From: Desulfonatronum thiodismutans
GTDB lineage: Bacteria; Desulfobacterota; Desulfovibrionia; Desulfovibrionales; Desulfonatronaceae
DNA length: 64,000 nt
Assembly (NCBI RefSeq): GCF_000717475.1
Contig: NZ_JPIK01000013.1
Coordinates: forward strand, 124,001-188,000
Reading direction: 5' to 3'
The stretch's first letter is position 1. Each line of letters starts with the position of its first letter. Positions 26,583 through 36,582 of the stretch are shown in pieces. The position numbers and the translations under genes were made by a program. The notes under the pieces were generated by a model that was not told the DNA's origin, searched no databases, and was given only the letters and a program-made list of their open reading frames with translations.

Positions 26583-27596
26583 ATGGGCGTTGATCGGACT
26601 GGAATCATCGGGGAGAGCCCCAGTCTGCGGCAGGTTTTCGGCGTGCTGGCCAAAGTGTCGCCCACTGACAGCACCGTTCTGGTCACCGGAGAATCCGGGA
26701 CCGGAAAGGAACTGCTGGTGCGCGCTCTGCACGCCAACAGCAAGCGAAAAGGCAAGCCTTTCGTGCCCATCAACTGCGGCGCCATCCCCAGGGATCTGAT
26801 CGAATCCGAGTTGTTCGGCCATGAAAAGGGCGCGTTCACGCATGCCATTCGTTCCCGGGCGGGCCGTTTCGAAATGGCCGACGGCGGAACGATCTTTCTG
26901 GATGAAATCGGGGAACTGGATCTGACCCTGCAGGTGAAGATTCTGCGGGTGATCCAGGAAAAGGAATTTGAACGGGTCGGCGGGACCGTGACCACCAAGG
27001 TGGACGTGCGCATCGTCGCGGCCACCAATCGGGATCTGGAGCAGGAGGTGGCCCAGGGACGATTCCGGGAGGATCTGTTTTATCGTCTGAACGTGATCCC
27101 GATCCACCTTCCCCCGCTGCGCGAACGCGACGACGACATCATCTTGCTGGGGAAGCATTTTCTGAACGTGTTCTGCGAGCAAAAACAACGGGATCTGTTG
27201 CGCTTGTCGCCCAAGGCCCAGGACTTTTTGATCGCCTACCCCTGGCCCGGAAATGTCCGGGAACTGGAAAATTTCATGGAGCGCATTTCCATTCTGTGCG
27301 AGAACAGTGAAGTCGCTCCCGAGGATTTACCCGATAAAATTCTGAAGTTCGTGGGCCATGAAGTCCCGAAGCGACAGCCGAAACTCGCCCTGGAAGGCTT
27401 TGCCTGGCCGACCCTGGTGGATTTGCGCGGTCAGAGCGGAGGGTTGAAAGAGTTCATGGACGAGATCGAAGACCGCCTGCTTCAGGAAGCCCTGGAGGAG
27501 TGCGGGGGCGTCAAAAATCAGGCGGCGGAACTGCTGGGAATCAAGCGAACCACGCTGATAGAAAAGCTCAAGAAGCGCAACGCCGCCAACGGCTGA
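26583..27596 (+). CDS. Sigma-54-dependent transcriptional activator without receiver domain
   Basis: A 337-residue AAA+ activator. The domain starts almost at once with Walker A G-E-S-G-T-G-K-E (36-43) and Walker B T-I-F-L-D-E-I-G (103-110). The arginine region is F-R-E-D-L-F-Y-R-L-N-V-I-P, and a C-terminal Fis-type helix-turn-helix includes N-Q-A-A-E-L-L-G-I-K-R-T-T-L. There is no N-terminal sensory domain, so control must come from expression or a partner. The sigma-54 contact loop, usually G-A-F-T-G-A, reads G-A-F-T-H-A (83-88). Start at 26583 was chosen for its AGGAG; an ATG/TTG 26 codons upstream is also open. The core resembles FleQ/FlgR-type flagellar activators, but that is inference. 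Confidence 0.88.
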   Translation: MGVDRTGIIGESPSLRQVFGVLAKVSPTDSTVLVTGESGTGKELLVRALHANSKRKGKPFVPINCGAIPRDLIESELFGHEKGAFTHAIRSRAGRFEMADGGTIFLDEIGELDLTLQVKILRVIQEKEFERVGGTVTTKVDVRIVAATNRDLEQEVAQGRFREDLFYRLNVIPIHLPPLRERDDDIILLGKHFLNVFCEQKQRDLLRLSPKAQDFLIAYPWPGNVRELENFMERISILCENSEVAPEDLPDKILKFVGHEVPKRQPKLALEGFAWPTLVDLRGQSGGLKEFMDEIEDRLLQEALEECGGVKNQAAELLGIKRTTLIEKLKKRNAANG

Positions 27597-27752
27597 CCGC
27601 GAGCATGACGACGGCCTCGGCCTTGCCTGTCTGAGCGAAGAGATTATTTCTTTTCTTCATGATCAGCATGCTTTTTGCTATGAAATTCTTTGAGCCAGGC
27701 CCCCAGGAATCCTTTTCGTCGCGCGACCTTGCCTTTGACGGATCCGAACACC

Positions 27753-30700
27753 ATGCCCGTATTTTCCCGCCAGTCCCATGCAGTCGCTTCGCGGCGACGT
27801 ACGCGAACCCAACGGTTTAGCTGGTTCATCCCGATGGCAACAGCTCGGCATGGGTTCTCCGTGTTCGGAAAGGTGTTCGGCTTTTTTCTGGGGCTTGTTG
27901 TCCTTGTTTGCGGGTCCGAGCCCGTATCGGCCCTGGAGATGAGCCTGCGGCAGTATCCGCAGCGAGAGCAGGTGGCTCTGCGGTTGTCGGCGGATACCGC
28001 GGGGACTCCGGTCGTTCCCCAGGTGCGACGCGTCGAAGGCCAAGCCGTCCGGTTGGAACTGCCCGGCGTGGACCGGAGCGAGCTGGCTGATCTGGACCTG
28101 CCGTCCCCCGCCGGGTCGCTGCTTTTGACGGCTTTCCTCCGGGAACCCACCGGCCTCGTGGTCCGCACGAGCACCGAGGCCTTTGGTTTCGTCTCGCAAT
28201 TCAATCCCTCCACCGGACTGCTGTTGGTGGACTTTTTTCCGGATCCGCTGGGCAATCGCTGGCAAGAAACCGCCTCGCGCCAAGCATCCCCCCCAGCGGC
28301 CCCAGCTCCCGAGCCTTCAGATATCCCGGCGACAAGCCCACCGGAATCTCCCCCTGCCGCTCCACCACCTCCTCCTTCCCAAGCCCGGGCGTCCAGTGAA
28401 CCGACTGGGACGCCCGACCAGCGGATTGTCCCGAGGATGGAGCCATCCTCCGAAAGCATGACGGCGGAGGTTCGCCGACCATTGCGGGAACGTCCGGAAG
28501 ACCAAGCCGGCGACCCGGTCTCCATGCCTGCTTCGATGCCCACGGCTACGGAAGATGTCCCTCAAGTCCGAGCACCGATCCGTTCCGCTGTTCCCGAGCA
28601 AGTTGAGTCGTCCGCTCCTCTCGCGTCCGCGCCGGATACCGACGCCTCGCGGATTCAGACCCAGGCCCAGACCCAGGACCAGACCCAAGGTCAGAGCGCG
28701 ATTCGTTCTCCGATTTCGCGTGTCGGCCCGGATCAGGCCGCTCCCGTGGCTCCGGTTATTGATCAGCCTGTTGAGCGACAAGTCGCGCCGCCAGTGGAAG
28801 CAGCGGCTGAGCCGCTCCCCGCATTGCCCGAGGCCATGGCCCGACCCGAACCCATAGCGCAGCCTGACGATCCTTCAATGAGCCGCGCTCCCATTCTCCG
28901 GCAGCCGGTGCCCGAAGCGGAGTCGGCCGACGAAGAGTTGATCGAACCTGCTCCCGTGACCGAGATTGAACCTTCGGAACCGTTGCCCGCGGTGGTCGCG
29001 GAGGAATCGGACGCCGTGCCGGATCCGCCCGAATCGCTTTTGGAGTCAGAGGCGACGCCTGCCCCTTCGCCCTCTCCCTCGTCTCCCACCATTCCGGAAC
29101 AGGCCGAAGATCCTGACCAACAGCACCAGCGATTGCTGACATCGGCCAGAGCGGCGATGATGAACTCGGAGTTCGATGCAGCCATCGCTGCCCTGCGAGC
29201 TCTTTCCAACCTTCCGGACTTGTCGGACACGGCCCGGGAGGAGGTGCTTTACAATCTCGGCGACGCCTTGTTCGGTCTGCACCAGGCTGATCTGGCCGAC
29301 AATTTCGGACCCATCGCCCAGGCCTACGAACGGGCCATGAACTTCAACCCAAAATCCCAGAGAACCGCCACGGCCTTACGGAACTTGGGCGTGCTGCATT
29401 TGCGGGTAAATAATCTACCGGAGGCCAAGGCCTATTTCAACGTGCTCAAGCGCGACTATCCTCACGACCCCCTTGTGCCCACCACGGAATACTATCTCGG
29501 GCAGTTTTTTCTGGAGCGGGGCGACTACGATCAGGCCGCGGATTACTTTCAGATCGTGGTCCAGAACCACCCGGAGCATTCCATTGCTCAACAGTCCTCG
29601 GTGGGGCTGGCCAAAGCCTTGAACGCTCTGGGCTATGACGAACAGGCGTTCCAGATCATGGATTTTATGGAGAAGCGTTGGCCCAGGTATTACATCGACG
29701 AGCCCGAACTTCTGGAGTTGGCCGGAATCATCGCCTTGCGCGTCAACGCTCTGGAATCCGCGAAGCAGCGTTTGCTGACCTACTACAACCTGATTCCGGA
29801 CACCCCGGAGGCCGATATGCTGTTGGCCCGGATCGGGGACATCTATCTGCTTTCCGGTCAGCCGGATCCGGCCAGACGAGTCTTTGAACGAGCCGCGGAG
29901 CTGTTTCCGGACCAGGAGGGCGGCCTGATCGCCAAGATGCGGCTGGTGGAGGGCGGGATCCATGACGAACCCAGCCTGGACGACATGTTCGCCATGCGCA
30001 GGGCCGCGGAGGTCTATTCGGAAATTATTTCCAAGCATCCGGATAGCCCCTTGGCCGCGGTGGCCACGGTCAAGCTGGCCATCTGGCAAATCTGGAACAA
30101 GCGGCTCGAAGACAGCTTGATGGTCATCAGTGGTTTTTTGGGCAGTCGACCCAATCATTCCCTGGTTCCCAAAGCCCTGGAAGTGGGTGTCGAGGCTTTC
30201 ACCCGGCTGGTGGAGCGCAACGCGGCGGACGGACGATATCCCGAGATTTTGGAGCAGTGGCAGGCGAATGTTTTTCTCCACGACATGCTGGACGAGTTGT
30301 CGCCGAGCACCCAGCTCGGCTTGGCCATGGCCTATTGGAGCGCAGGCGATATGGAGCAGGCCATTGCCTTGGCCAGGCCCTATCTTGGGGAGGACACGCC
30401 AAAGGAACTGCAAATCTCGGCTCTGGAGTTGATTCTGGGAATTTTTCTGGAGCAGCAGGAATGGGCGCGGATCGTGGACCTGGCTCCACTCCGGGACGAT
30501 CTGCCTGGGCCGCAGCGGCGGGAGCTGACCTATTCCGTGGCCCTGGCCATGGAAAATCTGGGCCGTTCCGAGGAGGCCCGGCCGCTTTGGCGCGGGCTGG
30601 CCGAAGACTTCGACCTGACCGACGCCCAGCGCGGCTATGCCTTGTACTTTCTGGCCCGTACGGCCATGCAGGAGGAAAATTTCGAGCGTGTCTATCTCTA

Positions 30701-31043
30701 CGCCCAGGAAGCCCTGAGCCTGTTGCTGCTGGACCGGGAGGATACCGGCAAGATCAGGGACGCCGTGACGTGGTTGACCCAGGTCACGGAACGCACTGGT
30801 CGGCTCCAGGAAGCCCTGGCCTGGGCCTTGGAATTGGACCAACTCATCGATCGCTCCGACCCGGACTGGAGCATGAGTCGCTATCGGCTGGCGCAGCTCT
30901 ATCAACGCGCCCAGAACCACGCCGAATGGAAAGCCGTTCTGGAAGACTTGAAAACAGAAGACCCCCAGGGTCTTTATGGCCGCCTGGCCGCCTCGGCTCT
31001 CCAGGGCCGGACTCTGGAAGACAGCGCGGGCCGTTTCTTTTAG
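27753..31043 (+). CDS. Large exported/anchored TPR protein with disordered proline-rich region
   Basis: About 1096 residues. A basic N-terminus and one hydrophobic segment ending V-L-V-C-G-S-E-P-V-S-A give a signal anchor or cleaved signal. Next comes a beta-rich domain (about residues 60-165) resembling an AMIN-type domain, with V-A-L-R-L-S-A-D and a closing G-L-L-L-V-D-F-F. A Pro/Ser/Glu-rich low-complexity stretch (about 165-460) with T-Q-A-Q-T-Q-D-Q-T-Q repeats follows, then about 600 residues of tetratricopeptide repeats (A-Y-Y-L-G-Q-F-F-L-E-R-G-D-Y-D-Q-A type). It is probably a periplasmic scaffold. A TTG start 21 codons upstream is possible. It follows the sigma-54 activator on the same strand, which may control it. 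No catalytic motif is seen. Confidence 0.75.
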   Translation: MPVFSRQSHAVASRRRTRTQRFSWFIPMATARHGFSVFGKVFGFFLGLVVLVCGSEPVSALEMSLRQYPQREQVALRLSADTAGTPVVPQVRRVEGQAVRLELPGVDRSELADLDLPSPAGSLLLTAFLREPTGLVVRTSTEAFGFVSQFNPSTGLLLVDFFPDPLGNRWQETASRQASPPAAPAPEPSDIPATSPPESPPAAPPPPPSQARASSEPTGTPDQRIVPRMEPSSESMTAEVRRPLRERPEDQAGDPVSMPASMPTATEDVPQVRAPIRSAVPEQVESSAPLASAPDTDASRIQTQAQTQDQTQGQSAIRSPISRVGPDQAAPVAPVIDQPVERQVAPPVEAAAEPLPALPEAMARPEPIAQPDDPSMSRAPILRQPVPEAESADEELIEPAPVTEIEPSEPLPAVVAEESDAVPDPPESLLESEATPAPSPSPSSPTIPEQAEDPDQQHQRLLTSARAAMMNSEFDAAIAALRALSNLPDLSDTAREEVLYNLGDALFGLHQADLADNFGPIAQAYERAMNFNPKSQRTATALRNLGVLHLRVNNLPEAKAYFNVLKRDYPHDPLVPTTEYYLGQFFLERGDYDQAADYFQIVVQNHPEHSIAQQSSVGLAKALNALGYDEQAFQIMDFMEKRWPRYYIDEPELLELAGIIALRVNALESAKQRLLTYYNLIPDTPEADMLLARIGDIYLLSGQPDPARRVFERAAELFPDQEGGLIAKMRLVEGGIHDEPSLDDMFAMRRAAEVYSEIISKHPDSPLAAVATVKLAIWQIWNKRLEDSLMVISGFLGSRPNHSLVPKALEVGVEAFTRLVERNAADGRYPEILEQWQANVFLHDMLDELSPSTQLGLAMAYWSAGDMEQAIALARPYLGEDTPKELQISALELILGIFLEQQEWARIVDLAPLRDDLPGPQRRELTYSVALAMENLGRSEEARPLWRGLAEDFDLTDAQRGYALYFLARTAMQEENFERVYLYAQEALSLLLLDREDTGKIRDAVTWLTQVTERTGRLQEALAWALELDQLIDRSDPDWSMSRYRLAQLYQRAQNHAEWKAVLEDLKTEDPQGLYGRLAASALQGRTLEDSAGRFF

Positions 31044-31094
31044 GATTCGGACGCGAAAAACTAGACCACTACACCTAAGGAGTAGAATCCAAAC

Positions 31095-32396
31095 ATGTCG
31101 TCCACCCTCATCAGCAAACTGAACTCAAAGCACGCCTGCATCGGCATCGTTGGATTGGGATACGTCGGCCTGCCGTTGGCCCTGCGTTACCTTGAGGCCG
31201 GGTACTCCGTCCTTGGGCTGGACGTGGACCAGAGCAAGGTGGATCTGTTGTCCGCCGGAAAGAGCTACATCAAGCATATTTCCGTCGCGCCGATTTATGA
31301 AGCCGTTCAGGCGGGAAGATTTACGGCCAGTACGGATTTTTCCCGTGCCTCCGAGGCCGACGCCCTGATTCTGTGCGTCCCCACGCCCCTGGACCGCCAC
31401 CGAGAGCCGGACTTGAGCTACGTAATCGCCTCGCTGGAGGAAATCCTGCCGTATCTGCGCCCGGACCAGGTGGTCTCGCTGGAGTCCACCACCTATCCCG
31501 GGACCACGGAGGAAGAATTGCGTCCCCGGATCGAACAGGCCGGGTTTGCGATCGGTCGGGATATTTTTCTGGTCTATTCCCCGGAGCGCGAGGACCCCGG
31601 CAACCCCGATTTCAAGACCCGGACCATTCCCAAGGTTTGCGGAGGCAGCACGTCGGCCTGTCTGGACGTCGGTCTGGCCCTCTATGAACAGGTCATCGAC
31701 CAAGTGATACCGGTTTCCTCCACGCGCACGGCCGAGGCCGTGAAGCTGATGGAAAACATCTTCCGGAGCGTGAATATCGCCCTGGTCAACGAACTGAAGA
31801 CGGCCTTCATGAAGATGGACATCGATGTTTTCGAGGTCATTCGGGCCGCCTCCACGAAACCTTTCGGCTTCATGCCCTTTTATCCCGGGCCGGGGCTCGG
31901 CGGGCACTGCATTCCCATCGATCCCTTCTACCTGACCTGGAAAGCCCGTGAGTACGACGTGACCACCCGGTTCATCGAATTGGCCGGAGAGATCAACACG
32001 TCCATGCCCGCCTTCGTGATCCAGCGAGCCGCGGACGTCCTCAACGAACAGGGCAAACCGCTCAAAGGGTCCCGGATTTTGTTGCTGGGCCTGGCCTACA
32101 AAGCCGACGTGGACGATGACCGCGAATCTCCGACCTACAGAATCATGGAACTTCTGGAGCACAAAGGCGCTTTGGTCGCCTACAACGATCCACATGTCCC
32201 GGTCATCCGGCCGAGCCGGGAATATGCCCGGTACGCCGGGCGGGAGTCCATGCCGGTGGGCGACGGATACGACTTGATCATCCTCTGCACCGCCCACGAG
32301 GCTTACAAGGACATCGATCCCGCCGCGTTGAGCGTTCCTGTTCTGGATACCAGAGGCTTTTTTCCGGACTTGGAGGGCAGGGTATTTCGGGGGTAG
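31095..32396 (+). CDS. wbpA: UDP-N-acetylglucosamine 6-dehydrogenase (WbpA-type nucleotide-sugar dehydrogenase)
   Basis: A 433-residue UDP-glucose/GDP-mannose dehydrogenase family member. It has an N-terminal Rossmann fold [13 protein letters not shown], then [10 protein letters not shown] and [10 protein letters not shown], the stretch that marks the WbpA/UDP-GlcNAc group. The catalytic cysteine lies in [11 protein letters not shown], and [14 protein letters not shown] near the C-terminal domain. It would supply UDP-GlcNAcA for O-antigen or capsule sugars. AAGGAG is 12 bases from the ATG. It converges on the TgpA-like gene with only ten bases between them. Substrate assignment is by motif only. 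Confidence 0.9.
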   Translation: MSSTLISKLNSKHACIGIVGLGYVGLPLALRYLEAGYSVLGLDVDQSKVDLLSAGKSYIKHISVAPIYEAVQAGRFTASTDFSRASEADALILCVPTPLDRHREPDLSYVIASLEEILPYLRPDQVVSLESTTYPGTTEEELRPRIEQAGFAIGRDIFLVYSPEREDPGNPDFKTRTIPKVCGGSTSACLDVGLALYEQVIDQVIPVSSTRTAEAVKLMENIFRSVNIALVNELKTAFMKMDIDVFEVIRAASTKPFGFMPFYPGPGLGGHCIPIDPFYLTWKAREYDVTTRFIELAGEINTSMPAFVIQRAADVLNEQGKPLKGSRILLLGLAYKADVDDDRESPTYRIMELLEHKGALVAYNDPHVPVIRPSREYARYAGRESMPVGDGYDLIILCTAHEAYKDIDPAALSVPVLDTRGFFPDLEGRVFRG

Positions 32397-32406
32397 AGGA
32401 CCAGCA

Positions 32407-34569
32407 TCAGGCCCGCCTGGGGCGAAACGCCCGGACCCTTCGGGCCAGCTCGCTCCGTTGGGCTTCGGGAGATGATGCGTCCGTTGCATCCCGGCCGGAA
32501 CGCATGGACGCCCCGTAGCGCAGCCGGATATAGTCCGCGCTGATGGCCGTGATCGGTTCCGCCAGGTCCGGGCGCAGTCCGGCTGCTCGAAAGGCGTAAT
32601 CCCGGGGGCCTTCCTGGGGGAAGCGGGGGATGCCGATTTTGGCCAGACGGCGGCAGAACCCGGCGTAGATTTTGTCCAGGGCGTCCTCGGGCGGACGGGA
32701 GCGGAGCAGGATCACGCCGTAGACCAGGGCCGCGGCGACGAAGCTCAGGCTCAGGGCCAGAGCCAAGTGGCCGAAGCGCTCCAGGCGGGTCGTTCCGGCC
32801 AAGCCGAAACGCTCCAGGAAACGGCGCTGCCGTTCGAAACCGAAATCCAGGACCCATTGATTCCAAAGCGTATTGGCCGCGTCCCAGCCCTGGGTCAGAC
32901 CACGCCAAGCGCTGATCACCCACCCCATTTCCCGGCTGGAAAGCACCCTGGGCATGTCGATATTCGGCACCAGTGCCCCGGCGCCCACGTCGATTCGTTC
33001 CGGTGCGAGCACCGTGGTCGGGTCCACACGGGTCCAGCCGGTTTCCTCCAGCCAGACTTCGCTCCAGGCATGGGCGTGATACTGGCGGATCACGAAGTAG
33101 TCTCCCAAGGGATTGCGGTCTCCGCCCTGATAGCCGACCACCACCCGGGCCGGTATGCCGGCCGCGCGCATCAGGAAGGTGAAGGCCGACGCATAGTGCT
33201 CGCAATACCCGCTCCGGGTCCGGAACAGAAAATCGTCCACGGCCTCTTCGCCCAGCAAGGGCGGACGCAGGGTGTAGCCAAAAGCCTCGTCGCGAAAGAA
33301 ATCCAAGGCCCGATCCACCACGCTCCGCTCGTCCCCGTCCGCGTCCTCGTTCGTCGCGACCCAACTCCAGGCCAGCTCCCTGGCCCGATGGTTGCCGGAG
33401 GCCGGCAGTTCCAGAGCGCGGCGACGCTCTCCCGGCGTCGGGGCGTCCGTCTCGAATTCCAGGGCCGCCTGGAGCTGAAACCGGGCGCGGCGACGCAGTT
33501 CTTCGCGAGCCTCCAGGCGAAAATCCGGAGCCGGTTCGAGCTCCTCGGCCATGATCCCAGGAGTATCCGCTTCCGTGCCGGGTATCGTTTCAGGACTCAT
33601 GTCCGGCAACGCTTCCGCCGATGAACCCACTTGTCTTTCCCAGCCTCCGGCCAGCGGCATTTCCAGGACCGGAAGCCAGCGCTGGTCATGGGCCTCCATG
33701 GTCAGAACGTATTCCACCGTCTCGCTCAAGGGCCGGACTCGCCATTGCCTGAATTCCCGGCCAGATTCCCGGCCAGACTCCCGCTCGGGTTCGCCGACTC
33801 GCCATCCCCGCCCGTCTGTTTCCCAGAGCACCAGGGCCCGCCAGTACATCCGGCTCACTGTCGGAGGCTGGTCGACGAAGGCGACCCGGAAGACCACTTC
33901 CGAGGATTGCAGCAGTTCGCTGATGTCTCCGGGGCTCATGGTGTCGCTCAGCCCGGTCAGTCCGGTTCTCGGGGCCTGGAACAGGCCCCAAAGAGAGCCG
34001 GGCAGCCGGGGAAAGAGCACGAACAGGATCAGCATGACCGGCAGGGCCTGGAGCAGCAGGACGCCGGCCTGGCGGAGCCGAAACCGCGGATCGGTCTGAC
34101 TGGGCGGATGGGAGACGCCAATCAAGGCCGCCGTGGCGATCAGCACGACCAAAATCATGTACCCCGCCACCAGCAGGCTTTGGCTGTGCAAAAATTGGAG
34201 CAGCACCAGCAGGTACGTCATGAACAGGATCTGGACCTGATCCCGACGTCCCCTGGCCTCGAAGGGCTTCAGGGCCAGCAGGAGCAAGAGTAGGGCCGTG
34301 CCGGGTTCCGGACCCAGCAAATAGCCGAAACTGAGGTAGACGCCGCCCACGCCGCCCAGGGTTAAGACGAGACGGATCATTCTGGACGGGGTCAACCCCG
34401 TGCGCTGTAAGGTGTACAGTCGCAAAAACCACAATCCGACGCAGGTCAGCCCAATCCACGCCGGATACCTGGCGAAGTGCGGCAGCGCGGCCAGGAATGC
34501 CGGGCCGAGAATCCAGAGCCAGGGGCCGTGGGGATCTCGCAGGAGAGTTCGCGAGGCACGGATTATCAT
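32407..34569 (-). CDS. TgpA-like membrane transglutaminase (DUF3488 plus transglutaminase)
   Basis: A 720-residue inner-membrane protein. Several N-terminal membrane helices (about residues 15-200) precede a periplasmic transglutaminase-like domain with the Cys-His-Asp triad. Cys456 is in S-G-Y-C-E-H-Y-A-S-A-F, His500 in H-A-H-A-W-S-E-V-W and Asp in R-V-D-P-T-T. A further helix near 610-630 and a C-terminal DUF4129-like region follow. Its start overlaps the end of the DUF58 gene by four bases. This DUF58-TgpA pair usually travels with a MoxR AAA+ ATPase, which is not next to it here. The physiological substrate is unknown. Confidence 0.9.
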   Translation of the reverse strand: MIIRASRTLLRDPHGPWLWILGPAFLAALPHFARYPAWIGLTCVGLWFLRLYTLQRTGLTPSRMIRLVLTLGGVGGVYLSFGYLLGPEPGTALLLLLLALKPFEARGRRDQVQILFMTYLLVLLQFLHSQSLLVAGYMILVVLIATAALIGVSHPPSQTDPRFRLRQAGVLLLQALPVMLILFVLFPRLPGSLWGLFQAPRTGLTGLSDTMSPGDISELLQSSEVVFRVAFVDQPPTVSRMYWRALVLWETDGRGWRVGEPERESGRESGREFRQWRVRPLSETVEYVLTMEAHDQRWLPVLEMPLAGGWERQVGSSAEALPDMSPETIPGTEADTPGIMAEELEPAPDFRLEAREELRRRARFQLQAALEFETDAPTPGERRRALELPASGNHRARELAWSWVATNEDADGDERSVVDRALDFFRDEAFGYTLRPPLLGEEAVDDFLFRTRSGYCEHYASAFTFLMRAAGIPARVVVGYQGGDRNPLGDYFVIRQYHAHAWSEVWLEETGWTRVDPTTVLAPERIDVGAGALVPNIDMPRVLSSREMGWVISAWRGLTQGWDAANTLWNQWVLDFGFERQRRFLERFGLAGTTRLERFGHLALALSLSFVAAALVYGVILLRSRPPEDALDKIYAGFCRRLAKIGIPRFPQEGPRDYAFRAAGLRPDLAEPITAISADYIRLRYGASMRSGRDATDASSPEAQRSELARRVRAFRPRRA

Positions 34570-35585
34570 CGTCGGGCCTCGTCGGGCGGCTCTGAGGCAG
34601 GCATGGCGAACAGGGCCAGGGCCGTCAAGCAGGCGTGCATCTGGCGCGGTCCGTTTCCGACGGGAATGTGTTTGCCGGGAATCCGCAGGCTGTAGGCTTG
34701 TCCGGCGGCTTCAGCGTCCAGAACCAGGCGGCAGAGCAGGGACAGCTTGGCCTCGGTTTCCCCGCCGGGCAGGGCGTCCCAGTCCAGCACGATCTCCTGC
34801 TGGTTCGCGGCGGAGCCGAACTCCTTGGACACCAGCTCCGTGCCCCTGGCTACGGCCTTCCAGGCAATCCGGCGCAAGGGGTCGCCCATCTGATATGCTC
34901 GCAAGCCATGGTATTCCTCGCCTTCCAGTCCGTTTCCCGCCCGTGGCCGTTTCTCGCCTTGGTCCTGGGAAGCGCTTTGTTGATCAAGGACGGAAGCCCT
35001 TGAAGCCGGGGCCGGGTAAACCACGCAGCGCAACGGCAGGGCGACCCAGGACCAAGCCCGGAACAGGCCCAGGGGGAAAACCGTGGCGACCAATATCCGC
35101 TTTGGCCGCAATTCCCCTCGGTTGGTCGCCGACAAGGATGGAAGAAAGGTCTGCTCTCCGGCGGTGGGGAGGTCTTTGAGTGATCCGGTATCGCCCCGGG
35201 CCCAACCGACCTGAATCCCATGACGCGGCCACGGGCTCGGGTTGGTGACCGTCACCGGAAATTTCGCTTGGTCGCCCGCAAAGACCGGAGATGCCGGACC
35301 TTGGCTGATCAGCAGCCCGGAGAGGCCGCGATGGGTGTGGAAGATGCCGACCAGGGCGATGCCGGTCAGCAGGAAGGTCAGGAGATAGCCCGGCGGATTG
35401 TTGTAGTTGATGGAGATCAGCAGCAGGATGACCAGCAGGATGAAAAAACCGATCCCGGTTTTGGTGGGCAGAATATAGATGCGGTTGGTTCCCAGCCGCA
35501 CCGGGAGGTGGTCGCTTCCGTCGGGACTGGTGGCTCGTTTGGTGAAGCCGGATCGAAGGCGGCTCAAGGTCGTAGCGAGGGGCAT
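34566..35585 (-). CDS. DUF58 domain protein
   Basis: About 339 residues. Two adjacent membrane helices (about residues 40-80, G-I-G-F-F-I-L-L-V-I-L-L-L-I) are followed by a beta-rich domain and the DUF58 signature E-E-Y-H-G-L-R-A-Y-Q-M-G-D-P-L-R-R-I-A-W near residues 215-235. The downstream von Willebrand-like part is partial. DUF58 proteins accompany MoxR ATPases and TgpA-type transglutaminases in envelope-linked chaperone-like systems; their exact role is unclear. ATG at 35585 was preferred to a TTG 13 codons upstream. It overlaps the TgpA-like gene by four bases and is transcribed from beyond the rpsI terminator, so it needs its own promoter. Confidence 0.85.
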   Translation of the reverse strand: MPLATTLSRLRSGFTKRATSPDGSDHLPVRLGTNRIYILPTKTGIGFFILLVILLLISINYNNPPGYLLTFLLTGIALVGIFHTHRGLSGLLISQGPASPVFAGDQAKFPVTVTNPSPWPRHGIQVGWARGDTGSLKDLPTAGEQTFLPSLSATNRGELRPKRILVATVFPLGLFRAWSWVALPLRCVVYPAPASRASVLDQQSASQDQGEKRPRAGNGLEGEEYHGLRAYQMGDPLRRIAWKAVARGTELVSKEFGSAANQQEIVLDWDALPGGETEAKLSLLCRLVLDAEAAGQAYSLRIPGKHIPVGNGPRQMHACLTALALFAMPASEPPDEARR

Positions 35586-35621
35586 GATCGTGAAATCGAA
35601 CGATACAATAGCGGCCAAAAA

Positions 35622-35654
35622 CAAAAAAGGCGGACCTCTCTGGAGAGATCCGCC
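35622..35654 (-). terminator. Rho-independent terminator after rpsI
   Basis: On the minus strand GGCGGATCTCTC pairs with GAGAGGTCCGCC (eleven of twelve base pairs plus a wobble) and is followed by a run of six T. It lies 28 bases past the rpsI stop and separates the ribosomal operon from the DUF58 gene. Confidence 0.93.
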
Positions 35655-35682
35655 TGGAAAGCAATGTCGAAAGGGGCGAAGA

Positions 35683-36075
35683 TTACCGCTTGGAGTATTG
35701 GAACCGGGCGCGGGCGGAACGCAGGCCGTACTTTTTGCGTTCCTTGATCCGGGCGTCCCGGGTCAGCAGGCCGGCGCGTTTCAGAGTCGGCCGCAGTTCC
35801 AGGTCAAAGGCCAGCAGCGCGCGGGAAATGCCGTGACGCAGGGCCTCGGCCTGTCCGGCTACGCCGCCGCCGTCCACGGTGGCCTTGATGTCGAACTTGC
35901 CCAGGGTTTTGGTCAGATTCAAGGGCTGGCGCACGATCATCCGCAGAGTGGCCCGAGGAAAATATTCGTCAAAGGGTCGATTGTTCACCAGAATCTGGCC
36001 ACTTCCAGGATAGATGCGGGTCCTGGCCACGGCGGATTTCCGGCGTCCGGTTCCGTAAAAGAATTCACTGCTCAT
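35683..36075 (-). CDS. rpsI: 30S ribosomal protein S9
   Basis: A 130-residue protein of normal S9 length with the start [13 protein letters not shown] and the family block [28 protein letters not shown] lies near residue 65, and the universal C-terminus is [17 protein letters not shown], whose tail reaches the P-site tRNA. It follows rplM by 12 bases, the standard bacterial operon. Confidence 0.99.
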   Translation of the reverse strand: MSSEFFYGTGRRKSAVARTRIYPGSGQILVNNRPFDEYFPRATLRMIVRQPLNLTKTLGKFDIKATVDGGGVAGQAEALRHGISRALLAFDLELRPTLKRAGLLTRDARIKERKKYGLRSARARFQYSKR

Positions 36076-36087
36076 ACTCGACCTCTC

Positions 36088-36516
36088 TTAAAAATCCAGT
36101 TGTTTCGGCTGTTGTGCCGCATGGGGATGCTCGGTGCCGGTGTAGACCTTCAGCTTTTTGAGCAACGCGCGTCCCAGGCGATTTTTGGGCAGCATGCCTT
36201 TGACCGCGTGTTGCAGGACATGCTCGGGCTTTTTCTGGAGCATGGTCCGCAGGTTGGTCTGCTTCAGGCCGCCCATGTAGCCGGAATGCCGATTGTACAT
36301 CTTCTGATCCAGCTTCGCGCCCGTGACTTTGACCTTCTCGGCGTTGATCACGACGATGAAGTCTCCGTTGTCCATGTGCGGGACGAACTCAGGCTTATGT
36401 TTTCCACGCAGGCGCATGGCGATGGTGCTTGCCAAGCGGCCCAGAATCTTGTCTTCGGCGTCGACCACGTACCATTCGCGGTCAAGCTCCGCCGCTGTCG
36501 GGGAATATGTCTTCAT
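36088..36516 (-). CDS. rplM: 50S ribosomal protein L13
   Basis: A 142-residue protein, the usual L13 length, with M-K-T-Y-S-P-T at the start. Family blocks are [28 protein letters not shown] and [12 protein letters not shown]. The frame continues far upstream, but the ATG at 36516 preceded by GGAGACGGAG matches the family start. It is the first gene of the rplM-rpsI operon, with a promoter 38-66 bases upstream. Confidence 0.99.
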   Translation of the reverse strand: MKTYSPTAAELDREWYVVDAEDKILGRLASTIAMRLRGKHKPEFVPHMDNGDFIVVINAEKVKVTGAKLDQKMYNRHSGYMGGLKQTNLRTMLQKKPEHVLQHAVKGMLPKNRLGRALLKKLKVYTGTEHPHAAQQPKQLDF

Positions 36517-36553
36517 GCGCTCCGTCTCCTCGTTCAGAACTGAAAGAGGAAGC

Positions 36554-36582
36554 CTATAAGCGGAGAGGGATAAGTCTGTCAA
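36554..36582 (-). promoter_or_regulatory. Sigma-70-type promoter for rplM-rpsI
   Basis: The minus strand reads TTGACA, a 17-base spacer, then TTATAG, a near-consensus housekeeping promoter. It would give a leader of about 30 bases before the rplM ATG. The rest of the 334-base divergent gap up to the histidine kinase start shows nothing else I can name. Confidence 0.8.

Noticed and set aside
29415..30920. A 501-codon open frame antisense to the TPR gene
   Set aside because: The plus strand here has regular TPR repeats; the antisense product shows Gln/His-rich composition typical of shadow frames.
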